Of a DNA stretch of 6,452 bases, positions 6,416 to 6,452 are shown piece after piece (the stretch's first letter is position 1; each line of letters begins with the position of its first letter). The notes under the pieces are model-generated. The model did no database searches, was not told the DNA's origin, and saw nothing but the letters and a program-made list of their open reading frames with translations. Location: the NCBI GenBank assembly GCA_964587525.1, contig CAZPLZ010000185.1, forward strand, positions 1-6,452. Reading direction: 5' to 3'. The DNA is from CAZPLZ01 sp964587525. GTDB taxonomy: Bacteria > Oederibacteriota > CAKKQC01. Both the position numbers and the translations under genes were made by a program.

Positions 6416-6452
6416 CCTATTCCCTCTCCCCCCTCTGGGGGGAGAGGGTAGG
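6416..6452. repeat. Second copy of the palindromic repeat core, cut by the window edge
   Basis: Arms at 6422-6433 and 6437-6448 around loop TCT are identical to the core of the copy at 6332-6358. The flanks differ: CCTA at 6416-6419 can pair with TAGG at 6449-6452 across a TT bulge, instead of the longer outer stem of the first copy. The window ends here, so the outer extent is unknown. The 43 bases between the two elements (6373-6415) hold no convincing gene or site. Confidence 0.8.

Noticed and set aside
6374..6451. Short open stretch with a hydrophobic run (ARWIAALALIF) ending in TAG inside the second repeat
   Set aside because: No start codon or ribosome site with a sensible length. It runs out of one repeat and into the next, so any resemblance to a membrane segment is probably chance.

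Overview
This is a GC-rich, gene-dense bacterial window. It holds three complete genes, one gene cut by the left edge, and a cluster of GC-rich palindromic repeats at the right edge. The diaminopimelate-type lysine enzymes LysA and DapA point to a bacterium using the meso-DAP route. CCCTCTCCC/GGGAGAGGG palindromes of the kind seen here are familiar from several GC-rich lineages (Proteobacteria, NC10/Rokubacteria-like and Nitrospirota-like genomes). I cannot fix the phylum from the sequence alone.

Layout: (1) 1-528 (+), the C-terminal 175 residues of diaminopimelate decarboxylase (lysA), the last step of lysine synthesis. (2) 558-2651 (+), a 697-residue polytopic membrane protein with a spermidine-synthase/methyltransferase-like Rossmann domain between about seven N-terminal and six or seven C-terminal membrane segments. 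It follows lysA by 29 nt and is probably co-transcribed with it. (3) 2648-5371 (-), an AcnA/IRP1-type aconitase of 907 residues, convergent with gene 2; their stop codons overlap. (4) 5407-6312 (+), 4-hydroxy-tetrahydrodipicolinate synthase (dapA), divergent from aconitase across only 35 nt. (5) 6313-6452, no convincing gene, but two closely spaced perfect-core palindromes.

lysA and dapA act in the same pathway and point the same way, but are separated by about 4.9 kb carrying the membrane protein and the oppositely oriented TCA-cycle enzyme. This may be a lysine gene cluster interrupted by other genes. Aconitase and the dapA product sit in central carbon and amino-acid metabolism, but nothing in the sequence shows a shared function beyond the shared short intergenic region.

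The most notable signals are not in the enzymes. (a) A half-copy of the right-edge repeat lies in frame inside the membrane-protein gene, encoding an Arg/Gly-rich loop. (b) The repeat arms also fit the four-G-run quadruplex pattern. (c) The spermidine-synthase-like domain lacks the usual catalytic aspartate. (d) dapA has a consensus -10 box so close to its start codon that its mRNA may be leaderless. I see no CRISPR array, tRNA, rRNA, insertion sequence, prophage or defence system, and no clear undescribed multi-gene system.
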